This document shows positions 6,866 to 13,489 of a stretch of DNA of 15,716 bases, in pieces. The DNA lies in the NCBI GenBank assembly GCA_018400255.1, contig JAGYMO010000378.1, forward strand, positions 1 through 15,716. Direction: 5' to 3'. This stretch comes from Deltaproteobacteria bacterium (GTDB lineage Bacteria > Desulfobacterota > DSM-4660 > Desulfatiglandales > B25-G16). Made by a program: the position numbers and the translations under genes. The notes below the pieces were generated by a model. The model had not been told where the DNA came from. It saw nothing but the letters and a program-made list of their open reading frames with translations, and ran no database searches. Position 1 is the first letter of the stretch; each line of letters begins with the position of its first letter.

Positions 6866-7499
6866 AAGGTTCTCCGGCATTAACACCGGCATTATTTGCC
6901 GAATTAAGTTTTTCGTAGACTATTTCCAGGCTCGAGGCGTATTTCTCTATCAGGGCTGCTGCCTTTTCTACCCTTGTATTAAAGTAGTTGAACGGAAAAA
7001 GCGACAGGATCGCTATACCCAGACCTGCAGCGGTAGTTATAAGCGCCTGGGAAATCCCTACTGTCACCGCTTGCGGATCTGCCAGGCTGGATTCTCCCAA
7101 AAGTTCAAATGAGAGGATAATTCCTATTACTGTCCCGAAAATCCCTAACAGAGGTGAAACGGTTATCATTGTGTCAAGGATGGATAAATGCTGCCTCATT
7201 CTATCTAATTCATCAGAGGCTGCTGTCTCCATGGCCTTTGTCATGCTAAATTCCCTATGCAGTATTCCCGTAACAAGGATTCTTATAACAAAATCCTGGG
7301 AGCCCTCTATTTTTTCCTTTATAGTTGGCCAGTCTCCAACCTCAGCAAGCGATAATACACTATTAACTAAGCCCTGATTATTCCTGTGATCCTCTATTAT
7401 CCAAAAAATAGAACGCTCTATTATAACGGTCAGGGCGATTATAGAACATAATAAAAGTGGATACATTATGGGACCACCTTTAATAAATACCTCAATCAT
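6855..7499 (-). CDS. exbB: MotA/TolQ/ExbB-family proton channel protein
   Basis: The 214-residue protein has three membrane segments in the ExbB pattern: about residues 11-33 (MYPLLLCSIIALTVIIER), about 108-132 (MITVSPLLGIFGTVIGIILSF) and about 145-172 (GISQALITTAAGLGIAILSLF). A cytoplasmic loop separates the first two. The T-V-x-P-L-L-G-x-x-G-T-V-x-G and ISxALxTTAxGLxxAI motifs are diagnostic. With ExbD it forms the inner-membrane motor that drives TonB. Its ATG overlaps the stop of the ATPase gene by 4 bp (ATGA). Being welded to an ABC importer under a B12 riboswitch marks it as ExbB rather than TolQ or MotA. Confidence 0.93.
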   Translation of the reverse strand: MIEVFIKGGPIMYPLLLCSIIALTVIIERSIFWIIEDHRNNQGLVNSVLSLAEVGDWPTIKEKIEGSQDFVIRILVTGILHREFSMTKAMETAASDELDRMRQHLSILDTMITVSPLLGIFGTVIGIILSFELLGESSLADPQAVTVGISQALITTAAGLGIAILSLFPFNYFNTRVEKAAALIEKYASSLEIVYEKLNSANNAGVNAGEPYEG

Positions 7500-8299
7500 A
7501 ATGACTCCTTCTTACCATTACTCTTTCTTGATAAAATAGTAATACGAGGTGTATTACTTACAGGATTTTCATCTACAAGAACCGGACATTGATATACCTC
7601 ACCAATGTTTTCAGCGGTTACTACCTCAGAGGGTGTTCCTATTTTATATATTTTCCCCTTATTCAGAAGAATAACTCTGTGGCAAAATTGAGCGGCCAGG
7701 CTAATATCATGGGAGACTATTATCAAGCCCATAGAGTGGGTAAGGGAGGAGATAATTTCAAATATCTCTAACTTATGCCGTATATCAAGGAATGATGTTG
7801 GTTCGTCCAATAGGATTATTTTCGCTCTCTGGGTTAATGCCCTGGCGATAAGGACCCTCTGCTTCTCTCCACCTGATAATTCATGGATAGATCTCATTGC
7901 CAGATCAATCGTAGATGTAAGCTCCATAGATTCCCGGGCGATCTGTATGTCTTCCTTTTTCTCAAATGGAAAATGGCCTGAATAAGGAAAACGGCCCATA
8001 AGCACCACATCAAATGCTGAAAACGGGAAACTGAAAGCCGATTCCTGGGGCACCATGGCTATATGCCTGGCAATCTCGCTCCTTTTAAAACCATATAGTG
8101 ATTTTCCTCCCAAAAGGACATCACCTTTCTGCGCCCTGAGAACTCCGTCTATAATCTTTAACAATGTACTTTTTCCTGAACCATTAGGGCCAATTACGCC
8201 TATGATCTCCCCCTTTCTAAGTTCAAAGCCTAAATCCTGGATACACCAGTCCTGGCCATATTTGAAGGAAACATTGTTCAGTTTTAATTCTGGATCCAC
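7496..8299 (-). CDS. btuD: ABC transporter ATPase of a cobalamin (B12) importer, BtuD-like
   Basis: The 267-residue ATPase has a Walker A GPNGSGKST (37-45), Q-loop MVPQES (Q85), signature LSGGEKQRV (141-149), Walker B IILLDE (161-166) and switch His in VSHD (H197). The stretch MVPQESAFSFPFSAFDVVLMGRFPY, broken here after SFPF, is typical of the FecE/FhuC/BtuD family serving metal-chelate and corrinoid importers. It energises transport through the neighbouring FecCD-type permease. A GTG start at 8299 is preceded by AGAGGT, and the first 16 bases overlap the permease gene. Sequence alone cannot separate heme, siderophore and B12 transport; the operon's cobalamin riboswitch decides for a corrinoid. 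Confidence 0.92.
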   Translation of the reverse strand: MDPELKLNNVSFKYGQDWCIQDLGFELRKGEIIGVIGPNGSGKSTLLKIIDGVLRAQKGDVLLGGKSLYGFKRSEIARHIAMVPQESAFSFPFSAFDVVLMGRFPYSGHFPFEKKEDIQIARESMELTSTIDLAMRSIHELSGGEKQRVLIARALTQRAKIILLDEPTSFLDIRHKLEIFEIISSLTHSMGLIIVSHDISLAAQFCHRVILLNKGKIYKIGTPSEVVTAENIGEVYQCPVLVDENPVSNTPRITILSRKSNGKKESL

Positions 8300-9315
8300 C
8301 GGCTACCTCTCTGTTTTAATAGATATATAAAGAAGGGGGCCCCCAAGAATGCGGTTACAACACCAACCGGCAGCTCACTGGGCGATATTATTGTCCTCGC
8401 TAAGGTGTCTGCCGCTATCATAAAAGAGGCTCCCCCAAGCGCAGAGGCCGGTATCAGCAGCCTATGGTCAGGGCCTATAAACATCCTCATGAGATGAGGC
8501 ACAATAAGGCCAACAAATCCTATTATCCCGGAAAAGGATATGGCAATTCCGGTTATCAGCGAAATTCCAAGAAATAATAGCCACTTAACAAGTTCTACGT
8601 CCACTCCCATTTGAAGGGCAGAGTCCTCTCCGCCCACTAATAGGTTAAGATGCCTGGAGAAGACATAAACTATAGCGGATACAACAATTATAATGGGAAA
8701 ACTGATTGAAAGCTGGCTATATCTGCTTTGTGATAAATCACCATATAACCAGAAAAGTATGGAATGCAACCTGGTGTCGCTGGTAGTGGAGATAAAAAAC
8801 ATTATAATGGCAGTGAAAAATGCATTAACAATAACACCGGTAAGCAGTAATGTGGATGATTCAAGCCCGCCTTGACGCCTGCCTATACCCATTACAAGAA
8901 AGATAGTAAATAATGCGCCCATAAAGGAAAGAAAAGGCACCCCTAAATCAATGCTTAGACCAAGAAAGATGGCGGCAATAGCTCCAACGGCGGAACCGCT
9001 TGATACGCCAAGTATAAAAGGCTCTGCCAGAGGATTCCTGAGCAAGGCCTGAAACACTACACCACCAATTGACAGGGAAAAACCAACCACACCGGCAAGT
9101 AGAATTCTTGGCAACCTTATCTTAAACAGAATCATCCAGGTTGTTTGATCAATTGATCCGCTATCCGAGAATAGCAGTAAAACCTGCTTTACGTGAATAT
9201 TTGCGGGCCCCATGCACAGAGACACAAATCCTACGACTACAAGAACAGCAGACAAGGCAACAGCTAAATTTATAACCCTTAAGGGTGTTATTCTATAATA
9301 TTTATTCCAACTCAT
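8284..9315 (-). CDS. btuC: FecCD-family permease of a cobalamin importer, BtuC-like
   Basis: The 343-residue protein is strongly hydrophobic with about ten membrane segments. FecCD hallmarks are visible: RLPR (67-70), LLRNPLAEPFILGVSSGSAV (91-110) and, later, FSGIIGFVGLIVPHLMR, the cytoplasmic coupling region that contacts the ATPase. Dimers form the inner-membrane translocation channel. Starting ATG at 9315 has GAGG upstream and overlaps the substrate-binding protein gene by 14 bp; its end overlaps the ATPase start. Length is normal for BtuC/FecD. Substrate assignment to corrinoids comes from the riboswitch and the BtuF-like partner. Confidence 0.93.
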   Translation of the reverse strand: MSWNKYYRITPLRVINLAVALSAVLVVVGFVSLCMGPANIHVKQVLLLFSDSGSIDQTTWMILFKIRLPRILLAGVVGFSLSIGGVVFQALLRNPLAEPFILGVSSGSAVGAIAAIFLGLSIDLGVPFLSFMGALFTIFLVMGIGRRQGGLESSTLLLTGVIVNAFFTAIIMFFISTTSDTRLHSILFWLYGDLSQSRYSQLSISFPIIIVVSAIVYVFSRHLNLLVGGEDSALQMGVDVELVKWLLFLGISLITGIAISFSGIIGFVGLIVPHLMRMFIGPDHRLLIPASALGGASFMIAADTLARTIISPSELPVGVVTAFLGAPFFIYLLKQRGSRWIQN

Positions 9316-10207
9316 TCCACTTGACCTCTGGATGTATAAGCTTAGCCATCTCTTCTAAGCCCTTAATTATTCGAGGTGAGGCCCTGTCTATCAGGTCAGA
9401 GTCAATGAGGTATACATTTCCCTTTTGCACGGCCGGTAACGTGGGCCATCTAAGCCAATCCCTTTTTGCCTTCTCAAATTGCCCCCCTCTTTCCATAGAC
9501 GATAACAGTATTACATCCGGGCCAATTCTTATTATCTCTTCCATGCTTATCTTTGGATAGGACACTCTTGTGCTCGTTATCATATTCCTGCCGCCGGAGA
9601 TTCTTATCAAATCATTATGCATTGTATCCGGGCCTACGCTTATAATAGGCTTCATATTTATCACGAGAAGAACTATCGGCCTTTCAGCCCTTTTTACTCT
9701 TTCCTGTATAGACCGTATCCTTTGCCTTAAACCACTGACCAGCCCTTTTGCCTTGATAGTTACCCCGCAAACCTCCCCTATTTTCTCAATCGAATGTAAT
9801 ACGCCATCTATATTCTTAGGGTTGATAATGTATACAGGGATGCCTGCCTCTTCAATCATTTCAACATCTGACCTTTTATTTCCGTCGGCTGTGCCAATAA
9901 CCAGGTCGGGGTCCAGCGTTATTACGCTCTCAATATTTATCTCTGAATAGCTTCCTACCCTGGGCTTTTCTTTAGCCTCCTCAGGATAGTAGCTAAACAT
10001 AGTAACCCCAACAAGCCTATCGCCTAACCCAATAAAGTATACGATCTCTGTAATGCTTGGGGCTAAAGAGATTATTCTCTTTGGTGGACCAGATAATTCA
10101 ATTTTTCTTCCCAGGGAATCAATATAGGTAGCAGCATTCGCAATTATAGTTGAGAAAAGACAGATTACTGTTACAAGTATGGTTATATAAAATGTCTTTA
10201 GTATCAT
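9302..10207 (-). CDS. btuF: Periplasmic corrinoid-binding protein, BtuF-like
   Basis: The protein is a class III periplasmic binding protein of the BtuF/FepB clan, 301 residues from the ATG at 10207. An N-terminal signal peptide (a Lys at residue 4, then a hydrophobic stretch, cleavage likely after IIANA) is followed by RIISLAPSITEIVYFIG, KPRVGSYSEINIESVITLDPDLVIG and, near the end, GNVYLIDSDLIDRASPRIIKG broken after DLID. All are characteristic of cobalamin-binding BtuF-type proteins. It would deliver corrinoid to the BtuCD-like pair encoded next. A TTG four codons upstream (10219) is an alternative start; neither has a well-spaced Shine-Dalgarno, the nearest AGGAGGA being at 10243-10249. 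It is the first gene behind the riboswitch and terminator. Confidence 0.9.
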   Translation of the reverse strand: MILKTFYITILVTVICLFSTIIANAATYIDSLGRKIELSGPPKRIISLAPSITEIVYFIGLGDRLVGVTMFSYYPEEAKEKPRVGSYSEINIESVITLDPDLVIGTADGNKRSDVEMIEEAGIPVYIINPKNIDGVLHSIEKIGEVCGVTIKAKGLVSGLRQRIRSIQERVKRAERPIVLLVINMKPIISVGPDTMHNDLIRISGGRNMITSTRVSYPKISMEEIIRIGPDVILLSSMERGGQFEKAKRDWLRWPTLPAVQKGNVYLIDSDLIDRASPRIIKGLEEMAKLIHPEVKWNELE

Positions 10208-10346
10208 TTTATAATTCAAGGCCCGCGATAAGGCCTTAGAGTCCTCCTCTTATTAAAGACTTACGCTACAACACATGAAATCGGCTATTAATGAGGCAAG
10301 GGGAATTTGTCTTATTTACTAAAATAGTCCTCAGGAAAAAATTTCC

Positions 10347-10381
10347 AAAAAAAAATCCTTAAATCCAACTGGATTCAAGGA
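10347..10381 (-). terminator. Intrinsic terminator, probable expression platform of the B12 riboswitch
   Basis: On the minus strand TCCTTGAATCC pairs with GGATTTAAGGA across a four-base AGTT loop. The stem has 11 bp with a single G-U, and nine T residues follow (10347-10355). It lies about 60 bases beyond the riboswitch B12 box and about 140 bases before btuF, exactly where a termination platform is expected. I did not identify the competing antiterminator pairing, so ligand-dependent switching is inferred. Confidence 0.8.
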
Positions 10382-10437
10382 CTGCACCCTGTTTACTTGG
10401 CCCTTAAATAAATGGCTCAATTATAGAATTTGTATTA

Positions 10438-10630
10438 CAATGGCAGGTCTTCTGACTTTCCTGACTCTACGGTTAGCCTTCCCAATTACAATACCACTAA
10501 TCAGTGACGTTAACCCTTCTAAGGGTATACCGCAGGTTCGATCATCCAATAAAATCTTCAGATGCAGGATTACAGCGGCGGGACCGCTTCCGATTTTAAC
10601 GGAATTCCCTATTAAACACTTACTGTACCA
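10438..10630 (-). promoter_or_regulatory. Cobalamin (B12) riboswitch upstream of btuF
   Basis: Read on the minus strand, the conserved cobalamin aptamer elements appear in order. AGGGAA is at 10605-10610, GGAAGCGGTCCC at 10580-10591, the invariant GCCGCTGTAA at 10570-10579, a CACTG at 10502-10506, and the terminal B12 box AGTCAGAAGACCTGCCA at 10441-10457. Adenosyl- or hydroxo-cobalamin binding normally switches such leaders off, so the six genes downstream should be repressed when B12 is plentiful. An intrinsic terminator follows. Edges are approximate because P1 was not folded. A TATACT (10664-10669) upstream could be its -10 element but has no good -35. Confidence 0.93.
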
Positions 10631-10727
10631 TTTGCAATATTTTAAGATTCATTTTAATCTGAGAGTATATTACAAACTAAAGTTCATTCTTTAACCTATG
10701 AGCATGACTTAGCTGCTTTTGCCGAAA

Positions 10728-10913
10728 CTAAAATCTTCTGAGCTTTTTTCTAAGCCTTTTAGCAGCCTTGGCTTGCTTCTTCTTCTTTTGTATACTCGGT
10801 TTATCGTAGAACCTTCTTTCCTTTATCTCTGAATAAAATCCCTCTTTTGAAAGCTTTCTCTTTAGATCCCTTATGGCCTTTTCTATTTGATTATTATATA
10901 CGATTACCTTCAT
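10728..10913 (-). CDS. rpsU: 30S ribosomal protein bS21
   Basis: The 61-residue, very basic protein has the bS21 pattern: MKVIVYNNQIEKAIRDLKRK, then SEIKERRFYDKPSIQKKKK and an arginine/lysine tail ending RLRKKLRRF. bS21 sits on the 30S platform next to the 3' end of 16S rRNA and influences initiation. The ATG at 10913 is fixed by an in-frame stop 21 bases upstream. There is no Shine-Dalgarno next to it; a very strong one (GGAGGAGGTGAG) lies about 70 bases upstream in the leader instead. A consensus promoter stands at 11057-11084. No terminator is evident after the gene, so transcription may run into the B12 riboswitch about 90 bases on. The 3' neighbour is unrelated in function. Confidence 0.95.
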   Translation of the reverse strand: MKVIVYNNQIEKAIRDLKRKLSKEGFYSEIKERRFYDKPSIQKKKKQAKAAKRLRKKLRRF

Positions 10914-10928
10914 AAAATAATTCGCACA

Positions 10929-10971
10929 CGACTAAATTGTATAATTCCCGGGCTTTAAAATATGTTAGTCG
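10929..10971 (-). promoter_or_regulatory. Inverted repeat in the rpsU leader between a strong Shine-Dalgarno and the start codon
   Basis: On the minus strand CGACTAA (10965-10971) pairs exactly with TTAGTCG (10929-10935), enclosing about 29 bases that include CCCGGG. It stands between GGAGGAGGTGAG (about 10981-10992) and the rpsU ATG at 10913. Folding would shorten the effective distance from Shine-Dalgarno to start from about 67 to about 23 bases. Function is unproven. Confidence 0.35.
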
Positions 10972-11056
10972 CTTAAAAACTCACCTCCTCCACTAAAAAA
11001 TCCTTTTTTATCATAAAGATTAACTGTTTTTAGTCAAAAATCTCAGCATAGAGTGG

Positions 11057-11084
11057 ATTATATATGTAGTTTATTAATTGTCAA
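11057..11084 (-). promoter_or_regulatory. Consensus sigma-70-type promoter for rpsU
   Basis: On the minus strand, a perfect TTGACA (11079-11084) and a perfect TATAAT (11057-11062) are separated by 16 bases. Transcription should begin near 11050, giving rpsU a leader of roughly 135 bases. It lies directly after the end of the methyltransferase gene (stop at 11101-11103), so rpsU is transcribed independently and probably strongly. Confidence 0.8.
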
Positions 11085-11100
11085 TGTTTTTCTTTGCAAT

Positions 11101-12489
11101 TTAAATCTTTTCTAGCTTTACAATAGATTCTATATGATATGTGTGGGGAAATAGATCTACCGGCAGGACTTCTTTTACCCTATACGTATCTGACATAAGA
11201 GAAACATCCCTGGCTAATGTAGCGGGATTGCATGAAATATAGATAATTTTTTCAGGAAGCATGGATACTATTTTATCTACAACCTTTTTATGCATGCCTG
11301 CCCTGGGTGGATCGGTTACTAATATGTCAATCCTGGTGTTAATCTGAGAAAGTGCTGTTTTTACATCTCCACATAAGAATTCGCAATTGTCTATATTATT
11401 CAACTCACAGTTCCTTTTTGCATTCGCTATAGCACTTTCAGATATATCTATGCCTATTACCCTTGATGCATCCGGGGCCAAAATTATTGAATCCGTGCCC
11501 GTGCCGCAATAAAGATTAAGAACTACCTCTTTGCCACTTAGATGGGAGAAATCTTTTACCACTTGGTACAGCTTTTCAGCTGTGGGGGTATTAGTCTGAA
11601 AAAAGGAATTCGCGGATATCTCAAAAATAAAAGGCCCTATTTTATCTTGTATCGCCCTTTTTCCTGAAATAACTTTCTCCATCTCTCCAAAGGCCGTCCC
11701 TCCCTTTCTGGAATTAATATTATTCACTATAGAGAAGATACGCTCAAATTTCTTATTTAGGGTTGAGGCCATTTCCTGAACAATAAAATCTTTTTGGCCG
11801 TTTGTTACAATATTAACCATCCACTCATCAAAATAATACGAGTGGCGCAGCATAAGATAACGCCAAAAACCCTCATGACTTTTCAGTCCATATACGGGGA
11901 CTTTGCTGCCTTTTATAAACTCCCTTACAGCCTGTAATATATCGTTTCCTGTCTCAGGCTGCAGAAGACAGCGCTCAATGTCTATAACCTTGTTGAAAGT
12001 GCCTGGAACATGAAGACCAAGCGCAATGTCATTACTTTCAACTCCCTTGCTCATCTCCTCAGGGTACAGCCATCTCTTGTCTGAAAAAGAAAACTCCATT
12101 TTATTCCTGTGTCCAAACTCTTTAAAGGAAGGAACAGGAGGGTGAATCCGAAACTCTTCTGTTCTTCCAATATGATAAAGGAGTTCCTCTACAAAGAGAC
12201 GTTTATATTCAAGCTGTTTGTCGTACCTGATAAACTGCCATTTGCACCCGCCACAATATCCGCTGTATGGGCAAGGTGGAGTTATTCTATAAGGGGAGGG
12301 TTCAATTACCCGTAAAAACGTGGCTTCGGCAAAATTCTTTTTTACCCTGAATATCCTCGCCTCAACTATATCGCCTGGCATGGATTGTTCTACGAAAATC
12401 GCCATCTTATTCTTATAGGCCAAGCCTCTTCCGCCATAAGCGAGTTTTTCCACTTGTAGTTCTAAAATATCTCCTTTTTTGATATCCAT
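11101..12489 (-). CDS. rlmD: 23S rRNA (uracil-5-)-methyltransferase, RlmD/RumA type
   Basis: The 462-residue enzyme belongs to the TrmA/RlmC/RlmD family that methylates C5 of uridine with S-adenosylmethionine. An N-terminal TRAM domain (about 1-62) is followed by iron-sulfur cluster cysteines C73, C79, C82 (CPYSGYCGGCKWQ) and C174. Further on come QTN (298-300), the SAM-binding loop VLNLYCGTGTDS (323-334), TDPPRAG (392-398), the nucleophile C420 in ISCNPATLARD, and the base E454 in HIESIVKL. All catalytic parts are present. RlmD acts at U1939 of 23S rRNA in E. coli, but many lineages have several paralogues with differing targets, so the exact uridine is not certain. No obvious Shine-Dalgarno precedes the ATG. 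Confidence 0.88.
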   Translation of the reverse strand: MDIKKGDILELQVEKLAYGGRGLAYKNKMAIFVEQSMPGDIVEARIFRVKKNFAEATFLRVIEPSPYRITPPCPYSGYCGGCKWQFIRYDKQLEYKRLFVEELLYHIGRTEEFRIHPPVPSFKEFGHRNKMEFSFSDKRWLYPEEMSKGVESNDIALGLHVPGTFNKVIDIERCLLQPETGNDILQAVREFIKGSKVPVYGLKSHEGFWRYLMLRHSYYFDEWMVNIVTNGQKDFIVQEMASTLNKKFERIFSIVNNINSRKGGTAFGEMEKVISGKRAIQDKIGPFIFEISANSFFQTNTPTAEKLYQVVKDFSHLSGKEVVLNLYCGTGTDSIILAPDASRVIGIDISESAIANAKRNCELNNIDNCEFLCGDVKTALSQINTRIDILVTDPPRAGMHKKVVDKIVSMLPEKIIYISCNPATLARDVSLMSDTYRVKEVLPVDLFPHTYHIESIVKLEKI

Positions 12490-12658
12490 TTTTTATTGCA
12501 TCAGGCAGTTTAAAAGTTTTGCTTAAACAATCTTAATGAGTTAAATCCATATTAGCCTATGAAAAAAATCTTAAAAATCACAAAATCTCACTGAGTGAAG
12601 TGCAAAATTAGTTGAGATGATATAAAAAAACAAGTCTTTACTGAAGCCTTTAGAAAGA

Positions 12659-12688
12659 TTGTTATTTTTTCTATTTTTTTGCTATGAT
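12659..12688 (+). promoter_or_regulatory. Candidate promoter giving a leaderless lgt transcript
   Basis: TTGTTA (12659-12664) and TATGAT (12683-12688) are 18 bases apart on the plus strand. The predicted start of transcription, about 12694-12697, falls almost on the lgt ATG at 12698. There is no Shine-Dalgarno before that ATG. The T-rich spacer makes chance resemblance possible. Confidence 0.4.
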
Positions 12689-12697
12689 ACCTTATAT

Positions 12698-13480
12698 ATG
12701 CTTAAATATCCAAACATAGACCCGACAATATTTAACCTTGGCCCACTTCAAGTAAGGTGGTATGGGCTGATGTATATACTGGGGTTTGCTGCATCTTATT
12801 TCCTGGTAAAATATCAAATAAGAAAAAAAAGGATCGATTTAGGTATAGAGCTAAACGATATCTTCCTTTATATTATGCTTGGCCTTATTATTGGGGCCAG
12901 ATTAGGGTATACTATCTTTTATAATTTCCCCTACTACCTTGACTACCCCCTGAAAATATTTGCTATATGGGAAGGCGGCATGTCTTTTCATGGAGGCCTG
13001 ATAGGGGCAATCTTTTTTGGTCTTATATATTTGCGACTTCACAAGGCCGATTTTTGGACCTTTACAGACCTTATTATTGTTACTGCTCCTATAGGATTAG
13101 GCCTCGGCAGACTCGGCAACTTTTTAAATGGTGAGCTATATGGCAGGGTAACAAACGTCCCCTGGGCTATGGTCTTTCCTCAAGGTGGAGGGCTTCCAAG
13201 GCATCCTTCCCAAATTTATGAAATAATTCTTGAAGGGATTCTCCTCTTTTTAATACTATGGTGGTTAAAGGATTATAAATTAAAAAAAGGTACCCTCTTT
13301 TGCCTATTTTTCATCCTTTACAGCGCTTTTCGCTTTTTTATTGAATTCTTCAGGGCCCCTGATCCCCAACTTGGCCTGATATTTCTTACTATGACCATGG
13401 GGCAAATTCTTTCTATTTTCATGGCAAGTTTTGGCGTACTATTACTTTTCTTTAGGCCATCAAATGAAGTAAAATCTTAA
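12698..13480 (+). CDS. lgt: Prolipoprotein diacylglyceryl transferase
   Basis: Lgt transfers diacylglycerol from phosphatidylglycerol to the lipobox cysteine of prolipoproteins, in the inner membrane. From the ATG at 12698 the protein has 260 residues and about seven hydrophobic segments. Family motifs: VRWYGLMYILGF (19-30), MSFHGG with H98, the Lgt signature GLGRLGNFLNGELYGR (135-150) containing R138, N141 and E146, HPSQIYE (169-175), and RFFIEFFRAPDPQLG (212-226). I reject the upstream TTG (12659) because it would add 13 residues that lie within the probable promoter, whereas family members begin close to YPNIDP. It converges on lptD with 9 bp between stops and shares no operon visible here. 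Confidence 0.95.
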   Translation: MLKYPNIDPTIFNLGPLQVRWYGLMYILGFAASYFLVKYQIRKKRIDLGIELNDIFLYIMLGLIIGARLGYTIFYNFPYYLDYPLKIFAIWEGGMSFHGGLIGAIFFGLIYLRLHKADFWTFTDLIIVTAPIGLGLGRLGNFLNGELYGRVTNVPWAMVFPQGGGLPRHPSQIYEIILEGILLFLILWWLKDYKLKKGTLFCLFFILYSAFRFFIEFFRAPDPQLGLIFLTMTMGQILSIFMASFGVLLLFFRPSNEVKS

Positions 13481-13489
13481 CTTTTTTCT

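Noticed and set aside
6866..6892. Upstream ATG for exbD at 6892
   Set aside because: It would add MPVLMPENL, lacks a Shine-Dalgarno, and family members begin at the MKVN-type start at 6865, which has GGAG correctly spaced.
7496..10207. Iron-siderophore or heme importer as the identity of the ABC genes
   Set aside because: The protein families are shared by these substrates, but the upstream cobalamin riboswitch and the BtuF-like C-terminal pattern point to corrinoids.
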